Positions 17,056 through 24,259 of a DNA stretch of 64,000 nucleotides are shown piece after piece. Position 1 is the stretch's first letter, and every line of letters starts with the position of its first letter. Both the position numbers and the translations under genes were made by a program. Origin of the DNA: Jatrophihabitans_A sp035248685 (lineage in GTDB: Bacteria > Actinomycetota > Actinomycetes > Mycobacteriales > Jatrophihabitantaceae); the NCBI GenBank assembly GCA_035248685.1, contig DATFHF010000064.1:49612-113611 (forward strand), in the 5' to 3' direction. Below the pieces are notes generated by a model that ran no database searches, had not been told where the DNA came from, and saw only the letters and a program-made list of their open reading frames with translations.

Positions 17056-17775
17056 ATGCGACCCATTAGCCGACTCATCACCGGCACGGCGGCTGCCGCC
17101 CTCGTTCTCGCGCTGACCCCGGCCGTAACCGGCGACGCAACCCCGCCGCCGCCGACCCAGCCGACCAGCGGCCCGTGCGCCTACACGCCCACTCCGGATG
17201 ACCCGGCGGTGCGTCCCGTGTCGCTGCCGGCCGATCCGGCGCACACCCCCGACGCCGGCATGTTGCCGGTCACCTTCGTGACCAATCAGGGCATGATCCC
17301 GATGCTGCTCGATCGCGCCGAGGCGCCGTGCACCGTGCAGAGCTTCCTGCACCTGCTGCACTCGAAGTTCTACAACGACACGATCTGCCACCGACTGACC
17401 ACCTACCCGACGCTGTCGGTGTTGCAGTGTGGCGACCCGAGCGGCACCGGTGAGGGCGGCCCGGGCTACTCGTTCAAGGACGAGCTGCCGACCAACCTGC
17501 CCGACTGGCCGGGTGACACGACGGGTACCCGCAAGGTCTACGCCCGGGGCGTGCTCGCGATGGCCAACGCCGGCCCGGACACCAACGGCAGCCAGTTCTT
17601 CTTGGTGTACAAGGACTCGCGGTTGCGGCCGAACTACAGCATCTTCGGCACCGTGTTGCCGGAAGGCCTGGCCACCCTGGATCGGATCGCGGCAGCCGGC
17701 GTGGCCGCCGACGACCCCGGTGCGCCGCTGGACGGTGCGCCGGCGTTGACCACCCACATCGAGACCTGGCGGTAG
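17056..17775 (+). CDS. secreted cyclophilin-type peptidyl-prolyl isomerase, 239 aa
   Basis: Exported foldase catalysing cis-trans isomerisation of prolyl bonds. A signal peptide (RLITGTAAAALVLALTPAVT) and a Pro/Thr-rich linker precede the cyclophilin domain (about residues 70-235). Recognisable core: APCTVQSFLHLLHSKFYNDT, CHRLTTYPTLSVLQCGDP (catalytic Arg in HR, Gln before the GDP), GTGEGGPGYSFKDE and GPDTNGSQFFLVY, which holds the substrate pocket. The segment after HR is slightly longer than in canonical cyclophilins and two Cys flank it, consistent with an extracellular disulfide. GGAGG precedes the ATG. It likely assists folding of exported proteins. Confidence 0.9.
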   Translation: MRPISRLITGTAAAALVLALTPAVTGDATPPPPTQPTSGPCAYTPTPDDPAVRPVSLPADPAHTPDAGMLPVTFVTNQGMIPMLLDRAEAPCTVQSFLHLLHSKFYNDTICHRLTTYPTLSVLQCGDPSGTGEGGPGYSFKDELPTNLPDWPGDTTGTRKVYARGVLAMANAGPDTNGSQFFLVYKDSRLRPNYSIFGTVLPEGLATLDRIAAAGVAADDPGAPLDGAPALTTHIETWR

Positions 17776-17794
17776 CCGTCGACGGCTCGGTCGG

Positions 17795-18175
17795 TCAGCC
17801 GTTCAGGAACAGGCAGAACGGATGACCGACCGGGTCGAAGTACACCCGCACGTTGTCTTGCGGCTGGTGCTCGGCCAGCACCGCCCCAGCGGCGACCGCA
17901 TGCTCGCCGGCCGCGTCCAGGTCGTCCACCTTGATGTCCAGGTGGATCGACATCTGCTGGTCGCCCGGACCTGCCGGCCAGCTGGGACGTCGATAGTTCG
18001 GCTCGGTCTGGAACGACAGTCCCGAGCCGCCCTCGGGTGAGGCCAACTTCACCCAGCCCGGCTCGTCCTGCTGCACCGGCCAACCGAGCAAGCGCTGGTA
18101 GAACGCGCCCAGCTCCTGGGCGTCGGGTGCGTCCAGCACTACGCCGGAGAGAGCAAGGTGTGGCTGCTGTGTCAC
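17795..18175 (-). CDS. VOC-family (glyoxalase/bleomycin-resistance fold) protein, 126 aa
   Basis: Single vicinal-oxygen-chelate domain. Seen: the starting strand LALSGVVLDAPDAQELGAFY, the middle strand MSIHLDIKVDDLDAAGEHAV containing a potential metal-binding His, and the end RVYFDPVGHPFCLFLNG. The length is that of a one-domain, dimer-forming VOC protein. This actinobacterial subgroup is usually annotated as glyoxalase-like without known substrate. It is convergent with the cyclophilin gene and 16 bases after the end of the lipoprotein gene in the same orientation, so the two could share a transcript. Confidence 0.85.
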   Translation of the reverse strand: MTQQPHLALSGVVLDAPDAQELGAFYQRLLGWPVQQDEPGWVKLASPEGGSGLSFQTEPNYRRPSWPAGPGDQQMSIHLDIKVDDLDAAGEHAVAAGAVLAEHQPQDNVRVYFDPVGHPFCLFLNG

Positions 18176-18191
18176 GACTACTCCCCTGCCG

Positions 18192-18866
18192 CTAGAACCG
18201 AGAGACGATCAACCGAGCCACGTTCTCGGCGTCCTGCGAAGTGTCGGTCTGGTCTGTCTTAACGGTAACCATCGTGGATCCCTTGGCGAACGTGCAGGCC
18301 CAGTCCCGGTTGCCGTCCGGTGGGTAGAAGGACGTGCGGTACAGCACCGCGTCGACACCCGGGACCAAGCCGGGGACCCCGGTGACCTGGCCGCCGGCCC
18401 GTCCGCGCTGCACCATCGCGTTATAGGCCGCGGTGGCATCGGCGTACCGCGCGCTGGTGATCTCCAGCGTGTAGTGGTTGTCGCCGTAAGCGAACCGGAA
18501 CCGGCAGCCCATCGTCTTGCCTCGGACGGTGAGCACCGACACGGTGCCGATCCGGTTGCCCTCCGCATCGGCTGCCGCGGCGGTGTCGATGTACGGGCAG
18601 CGGCTGGCGACCTTCTCGGTCACCGAACCGACCACGATCGGGCCGGTCGGAATCGGGCTGGGATGGGTGGTGGCTGAGCTGGGCTGTTCGCCGTCGCCGG
18701 CCAGCCCGGACTGCGTGCTGGGCGGGGTGGTAACGCTGGATGACGGCGCGTCCCTCCGTCCGGACGAGGTGCAGCCGGCCAGCAGAAGGAGCAGGCAGGC
18801 TGTTATGCCGGCGGCCCACAGCCCCCCGTGGTGCCGGCGGCCCCCACGCAGGCTCGTGCCCAGCAC
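18192..18866 (-). CDS. lipoprotein, possibly DUF2020-type, 224 aa
   Basis: Predicted lipoprotein: Arg-rich N-terminus, hydrophobic core (WAAGITACLLLLLAGC) with lipobox LAGC, then a Ser/Thr/Pro linker to about residue 75. The folded domain (SRCPYIDTAAAADAEGNRIG, KTMGCRFRFAYGDNHYTLEI, DWACTFAKGSTMVTVKT) has three Cys and resembles the DUF2020 lipoprotein domain of mycobacteria and relatives; that match is from memory and tentative. GTG 18866 with AAGGG upstream is used as start. Likely faces the outside of the membrane; no function known. Confidence 0.75.
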   Translation of the reverse strand: MLGTSLRGGRRHHGGLWAAGITACLLLLLAGCTSSGRRDAPSSSVTTPPSTQSGLAGDGEQPSSATTHPSPIPTGPIVVGSVTEKVASRCPYIDTAAAADAEGNRIGTVSVLTVRGKTMGCRFRFAYGDNHYTLEITSARYADATAAYNAMVQRGRAGGQVTGVPGLVPGVDAVLYRTSFYPPDGNRDWACTFAKGSTMVTVKTDQTDTSQDAENVARLIVSRF

Positions 18867-18945
18867 GGACGATGACCCTTCTTCGATGATCGGCTACCGC
18901 AAGCCAGCATGGCACATGCCTCGGCTGCTCGCGGGCAGGCAACGA

Positions 18946-19866
18946 TCAATTGAAGCTGATGACCACCTTGCCCATGGCATGGCCGGATTCCACCGCAGCC
19001 ATCGCCTGAACGGCGTCGTCGAAGGACAGCACGTCGTTGACATGCGGGTCGAGCCTGCCTTCGGCGACCAGTTGAGCGATCAGGTCAAGCACCCGCACGC
19101 TGCGTTCTCGGCTCAGCAGGGCGCCACCGAACTCACCGGCGGTGACCGGGTCGGCTGCGGTAATCAGCTTCGACGGATCCTTGACCAGGTCGGCCACCGC
19201 CCGCAGCGCGTCGCCGCCGACCAGGTCGAAGATGGCATCGACGCCATCCGGCAGCAGCTCCCGGATCCGGTCGGCAACCCCGTCGCCGTACCCAATCCAG
19301 GTGGCATCCAGGGATTCGACCAGCGCCCGCTTAGCCTCGCTGGCCGTGCCGAACACCGCGATGCCCCGATCCCGGGCGATCTGCGCGGCCACCACCCCTA
19401 CCCCGCCGCCGATGCCGGTAATCAGCAGTTTCTGACCGCGGCTCAGGCCGAGTTGCTCGACGCCGTCGTAACCGGTCGCGGCTGCTACCGGCAGCGTCGC
19501 GGCGTCAGTGAAGCTGACCTGCGCCGGCTTGTGCGCGGTGCCGGCTGCACTGGTCACCGTGTACTCGGAAAAGGCGCCATGGCCCGGCGCCGGCGAGCCG
19601 AAGACCTCGTCCCCCACCGCGAATCCCTCGACATCCCCACCGACCTGCTCGACCACGCCGGACAGCTCGCTGCCGAACTCGGACGGCAGTTCGCGGGGCA
19701 GGTAGTCCTTGAACATCCCGCTCCGCAGCTTGAAGTCGAACGGGTTGACGCCGGCAGCCTTGACCCGGACCAGGAGCTCGGTCGGACCTGCGATCGGCTT
19801 GTCGAGGTCAACGAACTCCTGGGTCTCCGGGCCGCCGTAGTCGGTGAAGCGAAAAACCTTGGGCAT
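18946..19866 (-). CDS. zinc-free NADPH:quinone oxidoreductase-like enzyme, 306 aa
   Basis: Medium-chain dehydrogenase without the zinc ligands, quinone oxidoreductase-like. The N-terminal catalytic domain shows VKAAGVNPFDFKLRSG and GSELSGVVEQVG; the Rossmann domain has LLITGIGGGVGVVAAQIARD and a short DLVGGDALRAV segment; it ends MGKVVISF as usual for this family. AGGAGGG precedes ATG 19866. It is divergent from a TetR-family regulator across 415 bases, the common arrangement for a repressor-controlled detoxification enzyme. Probable NADPH-dependent reduction of quinones or enones. Confidence 0.9.
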   Translation of the reverse strand: MPKVFRFTDYGGPETQEFVDLDKPIAGPTELLVRVKAAGVNPFDFKLRSGMFKDYLPRELPSEFGSELSGVVEQVGGDVEGFAVGDEVFGSPAPGHGAFSEYTVTSAAGTAHKPAQVSFTDAATLPVAAATGYDGVEQLGLSRGQKLLITGIGGGVGVVAAQIARDRGIAVFGTASEAKRALVESLDATWIGYGDGVADRIRELLPDGVDAIFDLVGGDALRAVADLVKDPSKLITAADPVTAGEFGGALLSRERSVRVLDLIAQLVAEGRLDPHVNDVLSFDDAVQAMAAVESGHAMGKVVISFN

Positions 19867-20281
19867 CTGGCACTCCCTCCTCCGTGGATCGACGCACTCG
19901 GTTCGGTCTACCAGGTGTGGAGCGGACGGCGTAGCGTCGGCACGTCAGGATCTGACCGATCAGACGCTCGACATGTGCGGCGAACGGCCGGGCAAATTCA
20001 TGCTGACGGTACGATAACCGCCGAATTGTCACGTAAAGGCGATCATATCGGGCAAGCAGTCATGGACGGCCGTAGACACCGGGCCCACTGTCTGGGCCTG
20101 GCCGGTCCGAGTATTGTCCGGGTACGGTTATCGAACCGGCTCATTATCGAACTCATGCGAAATAGTAGAATAAGCCGAGGCTTCAGTGGGCAACATTTTC
20201 GACGTCATGAAGTACGTTTCCCATCAATGACGTTAGAGTCTGGGTGGAACGTTTCGACTATTGGACCGCGGAGCTGACTGC
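19867..20281. promoter_or_regulatory. divergent promoter region with repeats, between oxidoreductase and TetR gene
   Basis: This stretch is clearly richer in A+T than the flanking genes and contains no gene. Two candidate protein-binding signals are visible: a 9-bp direct repeat TTATCGAAC at 20128-20136 and 20144-20152 (16-base period), and an inverted repeat ACGTCAT (20202-20208) / ATGACGT (20227-20233). Either could be the operator of the TetR regulator encoded at 20282; this is inference. Confidence 0.45.
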
Positions 20282-21025
20282 ATGCCACGATCGACGCCAG
20301 ATAAGGCCACGGCCAGGCGAACGCCCATCACGACAGAGCTGCTGGTAGACGCGGCTATCGAACTCATCGAATCCGATGGCCTCGACATGCTGTCCATGCG
20401 TCGCCTTGCCGACCGGTTCGGCATCCAGGCGGCGTCGGTGTACTGGTACGTGGCCAGCAAGGAGCACATGCTGGATCTGGTCGTCGACCGGCTGCATGCC
20501 ATGGCGGTGCAGGCGGTACTGGTGGAGCAGGTCGAGCAGCGCCGGACCGAGACCGAGTCCGTGCAGCAGGTGCTACGCCGGTTCGCAATCGGCTACCGCT
20601 CGTTCCTGCTGGCCCACCCGGACTCGGCCCGGGTGATCTCCAGCCGCCTAGTCGTGGGCGAGAATCTGTCGTTGCTCATCGAGGAGCTGCTGACGCTGTT
20701 CCGGCAGGCCGGGCTGGCGCCGCGGGAGTCGGTGCATGCGGCCTACGTGCTACTGGTCTACGTGCAGGGCTTCGTGCTGCACGAAACCGCGCCGCTGTCG
20801 GTGGTGACCGCTCGGCCCAACGATGAGCGCTCGACCACCTTGAACCAGATGCAGCAGGTGCTGGCGGCGTTGCCCAGTGACCGGTTCCCGAACACCAGCG
20901 CGGCGGCCGCCGACCTCGCCCGACCGGACATGCCGACACGGTTCACCTTCGGCCTCGACCTGCTGCTGGCCGGCTTGACGCAATTCATGGAATCGCCCGC
21001 CGCGCATTCCCCGATATCGACCTGA
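20282..21025 (+). CDS. TetR-family transcriptional regulator, 247 aa
   Basis: Ligand-responsive repressor. The N-terminal HTH is clear: TELLVDAAIELIESDGLDML then SMRRLADRFGIQAASVYWYV, ending with the YWYVASKEHMLDLVVD signature that is characteristic of the TetR_C_1 (tetracycline-repressor-like) subgroup. The remaining 170 residues form the ligand/dimer domain. ATG 20282 has GGAG eight bases upstream and is preferred over the in-frame start seven codons earlier. It likely represses itself and the divergent oxidoreductase through the repeats in the 415-base spacer. Confidence 0.9.
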   Translation: MPRSTPDKATARRTPITTELLVDAAIELIESDGLDMLSMRRLADRFGIQAASVYWYVASKEHMLDLVVDRLHAMAVQAVLVEQVEQRRTETESVQQVLRRFAIGYRSFLLAHPDSARVISSRLVVGENLSLLIEELLTLFRQAGLAPRESVHAAYVLLVYVQGFVLHETAPLSVVTARPNDERSTTLNQMQQVLAALPSDRFPNTSAAAADLARPDMPTRFTFGLDLLLAGLTQFMESPAAHSPIST

Positions 21026-21652
21026 TGGGTAATCCTGGGCGGTTTGGCCATATTCGGCCCCGCTCAGCATCAGACCTTATGCAAGTCGACGCCATCGTTG
21101 TTAATCGCCGCCTTGATTCATTAAATGAAGCTTAATTCCAGTGTCCTATTAGGCCATGTTTTTGAAGGCGATGCGGGCCACCGAATTAGTTCTTGACCGG
21201 GGCCAACTTTTGTTTCCGTACGACTTAACTTGCTGCAATCGCGGCGCTTCTGAAGGCGACGGTCATCGATAGCCGAAACCAGTCCATCGGTGACCGCCGA
21301 GCCGTCCCCGATCGACGTTTTTGCTAGACAATCGCAGCATTGCGCCATCCTGCCGGTTGATCGCGCAGTACCGGCCGATCGAGCCGAGGCGAGTGTCTGC
21401 GAGATCTGCGACCGATGGTTGCGGATCCGCCGACGTGCCGGAGATCACCGCCTGAACTAAAGCTAAACGGCGTCCGGGGAAAGTGTCTTATGGCTGACCG
21501 TACGGCATGCCGTACGACGACGGACCATATTGCGATCGCCGACCGGACCGTGGGCAGTCGGCTAAAGGTACTAGTCCCATCGTCCGATGGTGCCGGCCCG
21601 CTCCGCCGGGCGGTAATGGGAGCAGCAACCAGGCCCATCGAAAGGAAGTCTC
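21026..21652. other. 627-base intergenic region with an 18-bp palindrome
   Basis: No gene is supported; open frames on both strands are short and have poor codon usage. The region is A+T-rich relative to neighbours. It contains a perfect 18-bp palindrome (21499-21516) about 140 bases before the secreted repeat protein, and must hold the promoter of that protein and the two-component system downstream. No transposase or RNA gene recognised. Confidence 0.5.
21499..21516. promoter_or_regulatory. 18-bp perfect palindrome, candidate operator
   Basis: The half-site CGTACGGCA is followed immediately by its exact complement TGCCGTACG, giving an uninterrupted two-fold symmetric site. It lies about 135 bases upstream of the secreted repeat protein start. 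A gap-free 18-bp palindrome is typical of a dimeric repressor or response-regulator site; the NarL-type regulator encoded 2 kb downstream is one possible binder. Confidence 0.45.
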
Positions 21653-22048
21653 ATGAAGCGCTTGCTCATCACCGCAGCGGTGGCCACCGCAGTACTGGCC
21701 ACTGCGACCCCGGCGGTGGCCGGCTTGGCCGGCAACCCCTCGTTCAGCCACCGGCTGCCGGTTCGCATCCCGTCACAGGCCCAGGTCGTGAAGTTCGACG
21801 ACAGAGGCCCGCTCCGGTCGTCGCCGGTAGTTCCGGTTAGCGCCAGCCGTAGTCCGGAGCCGGGCGATGACCGGGGCGGGGCCACTGCCAGCCTTAGTGA
21901 AGAGCCGGGCGATGATCGGGGCGGGGGCAGCGCCAGCCGTAGTGAAGAGCCGGGCGATGATCGGGGCGGGGCCAGCGCCAGCCGCAGTCCGGAGCCGGGT
22001 GATGATCGGGGCGGCGATGGCGGCAGCGGCCACCGGAGTGGAAAGTAG
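21653..22048 (+). CDS. small secreted protein with 15-residue tandem repeats, 131 aa
   Basis: Exported protein of unknown function. A signal peptide (KRLLITAAVATAVLATATPA) with likely cleavage after AVA is followed by about 40 unique residues and four consecutive 15-residue repeats (residues 65-124) of consensus S-R-S-x-E-P-G-D-D-R-G-G-A-S-A, then a short basic tail GHRSGK. The repeats are rich in Asp, Gly and Ser and are probably disordered; DD-R-GG could bind cations or cell-wall polymer. GGAAG precedes the ATG. It ends four bases before the start of a sensor histidine kinase, so it is very probably the first gene of that operon and might be linked to the signal sensed. Confidence 0.8.
   Translation: MKRLLITAAVATAVLATATPAVAGLAGNPSFSHRLPVRIPSQAQVVKFDDRGPLRSSPVVPVSASRSPEPGDDRGGATASLSEEPGDDRGGGSASRSEEPGDDRGGASASRSPEPGDDRGGDGGSGHRSGK
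21845..22024 (+). repeat. four tandem 45-bp coding repeats
   Basis: Four in-frame copies of a 45-base unit encode the 15-residue repeats of the secreted protein. Copies 1 and 4 share SRSPEPGDDRGG, copies 2 and 3 share SEEPGDDRGG. The high nucleotide identity suggests recent expansion, so the copy number may vary between strains. Confidence 0.85.
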
Positions 22049-22052
22049 GCGT

Positions 22053-23477
22053 ATGAGCATCGACGCGCTTGCGCAGCCAGAGCGCTCGTCGTCGACCGCC
22101 GACGCCGACCACCGTGATCCCGCCCAGGCCCAGCCCGGCTGGCTAACGGTGGTGGTGGCTGCCACCGGACGATCGATCGGCAGCAGCCGGCCGATCAGCC
22201 TGCGCCGTATGGTCATCATGCTGACGACGGCCGGCGTGCTGTTGCTGTGCCTGGTGGCGGTGGCCGGTTCGCTGCTCAGTCGGCAGATCGCCGGTAGCCA
22301 GGCCGTTCGGGAGGTCGCACAGACCACCGACCTACTCGCCGAGAGCGTGCTCCAGCCGTCGCTGACCAACCCGATGGCCACCGACCCTAAGGCGGCCGCC
22401 GCGTTGGACCCGCTGGTTCGCGACCGGATCCTGTCCAGCTCGCTGCTGCGGGTCAAGCTCTGGTCCCCCGCCGGCAAGATCATCTATTCCGATGAGACCC
22501 AGCTGGTCGGCCGCAGCTTCGACCTGGATGAAGGCGCCCGTGCGGCGCTCAGCTCGCCTCGGACCCAGGCCGAGATCACCGACCTGTCCCGACCGGAGAA
22601 CGCCTTCGAGCGTGACCAGGCAAAACTACTGGAGGTGTACCGGCCGGTCTGGACACCGGACGGGCACGAGCTGCTCTTCGAAATGTACTTCCGCTACGAC
22701 GCTGTCACCGACCGCAGTTCCGAACTCTGGCACGGCTTCGTCGGCATCACACTGTCCAGCGTCGGCCTGCTCTTCTTGCTGCTGATGCCGGTTATGTGGG
22801 CCCTGCTGCGCCGCACCAGACAGGCGCAGCTTCAGCGTGAGGCGATGATGCAGCGAGCGCTGGACGCCTCGACCGAGGAGCGGCAGCGTATCGCCGCGGC
22901 ATTGCATGACGGGATCGTCCAAGAACTGGCCGCGACCTCGTTCGGTTTGGCCGCGGCGGCCGAGACGGCGCGGGCGGCCAGCCAACCCGGCCTGGCCGAT
23001 CAGCTCCGATCGGCGGCCACGACAGTGCGGGCCAGCCTCGGCGGGTTGCGTTCGCTGGTTGTCGACCTGTACCCAGCTAGCTTGCGTAGCGCTGGGCTGC
23101 CAGCGGCGCTGCGCGATCTCGCGGCGACACCGATCAGCCGCGGGCCGCAGGTGATCGTCGATATCGACGACACGGCGGCCGCCGAACTGAGCCCCGATCA
23201 GCAGCAGGCGACCTACCGGATCGCCCAGGAATGCTTACGTAACACGGTCAAGCACGCCGAAGCCGACACCGCCCAAATCAGCCTGCGCGCGGACGGGGAT
23301 GGCGTGTGCCTGTTGGTCAGCGACGATGGTGTCGGGTTCGATCCGGCGAGCCGACCGGCCCAACACCTGGGCCTGAGTCTGATGCGCGACGTCGCAACCG
23401 CGATCGGCGGTCAGCTCGAGGTACGCACCGCGCCGGGTACGGGCACCGGCTGGCGGCTGTGGGTGCGCACCCGGTGA
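22053..23477 (+). CDS. NarL-type sensor histidine kinase, 474 aa
   Basis: Membrane sensor kinase. One transmembrane helix (residues about 53-76, VIMLTTAGVLLLCLVAVAGS), an extracytoplasmic sensor domain of about 150 residues, a second helix (about 230-251) and then a HisKA_3 dimerisation/phosphoacceptor domain with the His in EERQRIAAALHDGIVQEL (His285). The HATPase_c domain shows AQECLRNTVKHA (N box) and SDDGVGFDP (G1). It sits four bases after the secreted repeat protein and overlaps the response regulator by four bases (GTGA), so the three genes are coupled. The ligand is unknown; the periplasmic-side domain and the upstream secreted protein suggest an envelope signal. Confidence 0.92.
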   Translation: MSIDALAQPERSSSTADADHRDPAQAQPGWLTVVVAATGRSIGSSRPISLRRMVIMLTTAGVLLLCLVAVAGSLLSRQIAGSQAVREVAQTTDLLAESVLQPSLTNPMATDPKAAAALDPLVRDRILSSSLLRVKLWSPAGKIIYSDETQLVGRSFDLDEGARAALSSPRTQAEITDLSRPENAFERDQAKLLEVYRPVWTPDGHELLFEMYFRYDAVTDRSSELWHGFVGITLSSVGLLFLLLMPVMWALLRRTRQAQLQREAMMQRALDASTEERQRIAAALHDGIVQELAATSFGLAAAAETARAASQPGLADQLRSAATTVRASLGGLRSLVVDLYPASLRSAGLPAALRDLAATPISRGPQVIVDIDDTAAAELSPDQQQATYRIAQECLRNTVKHAEADTAQISLRADGDGVCLLVSDDGVGFDPASRPAQHLGLSLMRDVATAIGGQLEVRTAPGTGTGWRLWVRTR

Positions 23478-24115
23478 TCCGAATCCTGGTGGCCGACGAC
23501 CACCGAATGGTGCGGGCCGGCCTGCGCTCTCTGCTGGCGGCCGTCGAAGACGTCCAGGTGGTGGCCGAAGCGGCGGACGGCGCGCAAGCCGTCCAGGCGG
23601 TCGCCGACAGCGCACCGGATCTGGTGCTGATGGATCTGTCGATGCCGATGCTCGACGGCATCGCGGCCACCCGAGCGATCAGGACGGCGCACCCCGGCGT
23701 GCGGGTGGTGGTGCTGTCCTCCTTCGACGACCAGGGTCGGGTTCGGCAGGCACTGGCCGCCGGCGCCACCGGCTACGTCCTGAAGGACTGCACTCCCGAG
23801 GAGCTGCTAACGGCCATCCGGTCCGCGGCCGCCGGGCATGCTCCGCTCGATCCGCGGGTCGCCGGTGCGCTACTGCCGAGGACCGAAGGGCCGACCGTCG
23901 CCGAGCAGCTCAGCCAGCGCGAAATCCAGGTGCTGCGGCTGGCCAGTCAGGGCCTGGCCAACAAGCAGATCGGACGATCGCTCGGCATCGCGGAGCGAAC
24001 CGTCAAGGTGCACCTCGGCAACATCTTCCGCCGGATCGGGGTGAGCGATCGGACGTCCGCCGCGCTGTGGGCTCGCGAGCACTTGGTGGATCTCGTCGAC
24101 CCGCCTAGCCCTTGA
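23474..24115 (+). CDS. NarL/FixJ-family response regulator, 213 aa
   Basis: Cognate response regulator of the preceding kinase. The receiver domain has the acidic pair in LVADDHRMVRAGL, the phosphoacceptor Asp54 in LVLMDLSMPMLDG and the conserved Lys in GYVLKDCTPEEL. The C-terminal LuxR-type HTH reads LSQREIQVLRLASQGLANKQ followed by IGRSLGIAERTVKVHLGNI. GTG 23474 overlaps the kinase stop. Phosphorylation would promote DNA binding; plausible targets are its own operon (palindrome at 21499) and the secreted peptidase directly downstream. Confidence 0.95.
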   Translation: MIRILVADDHRMVRAGLRSLLAAVEDVQVVAEAADGAQAVQAVADSAPDLVLMDLSMPMLDGIAATRAIRTAHPGVRVVVLSSFDDQGRVRQALAAGATGYVLKDCTPEELLTAIRSAAAGHAPLDPRVAGALLPRTEGPTVAEQLSQREIQVLRLASQGLANKQIGRSLGIAERTVKVHLGNIFRRIGVSDRTSAALWAREHLVDLVDPPSP

Positions 24116-24259
24116 TCCGCCGACTTTGCTTATGCAGTGCGGCTGTGATTTATACAACATTTTTCCTCAAGCTCGCTTCTGTCGGACCGCCGTGGTTATA
24201 TCGCCTCTGGTGCTGGTTCTCGCACCTCTCTTGATAAATTTCCGAAAGGTGGCATATAC

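Noticed and set aside
18517..20277. Plus-strand open frame of 586 codons opposite the lipoprotein and oxidoreductase genes
   Set aside because: It crosses two supported minus-strand genes and their promoter, with Arg/Gly/His-rich low-information composition.
21845..22024. Tandem repeats considered as a CRISPR array
   Set aside because: Units are contiguous 45-base in-frame coding repeats without spacers, inside a secreted protein gene, and no cas gene is present.
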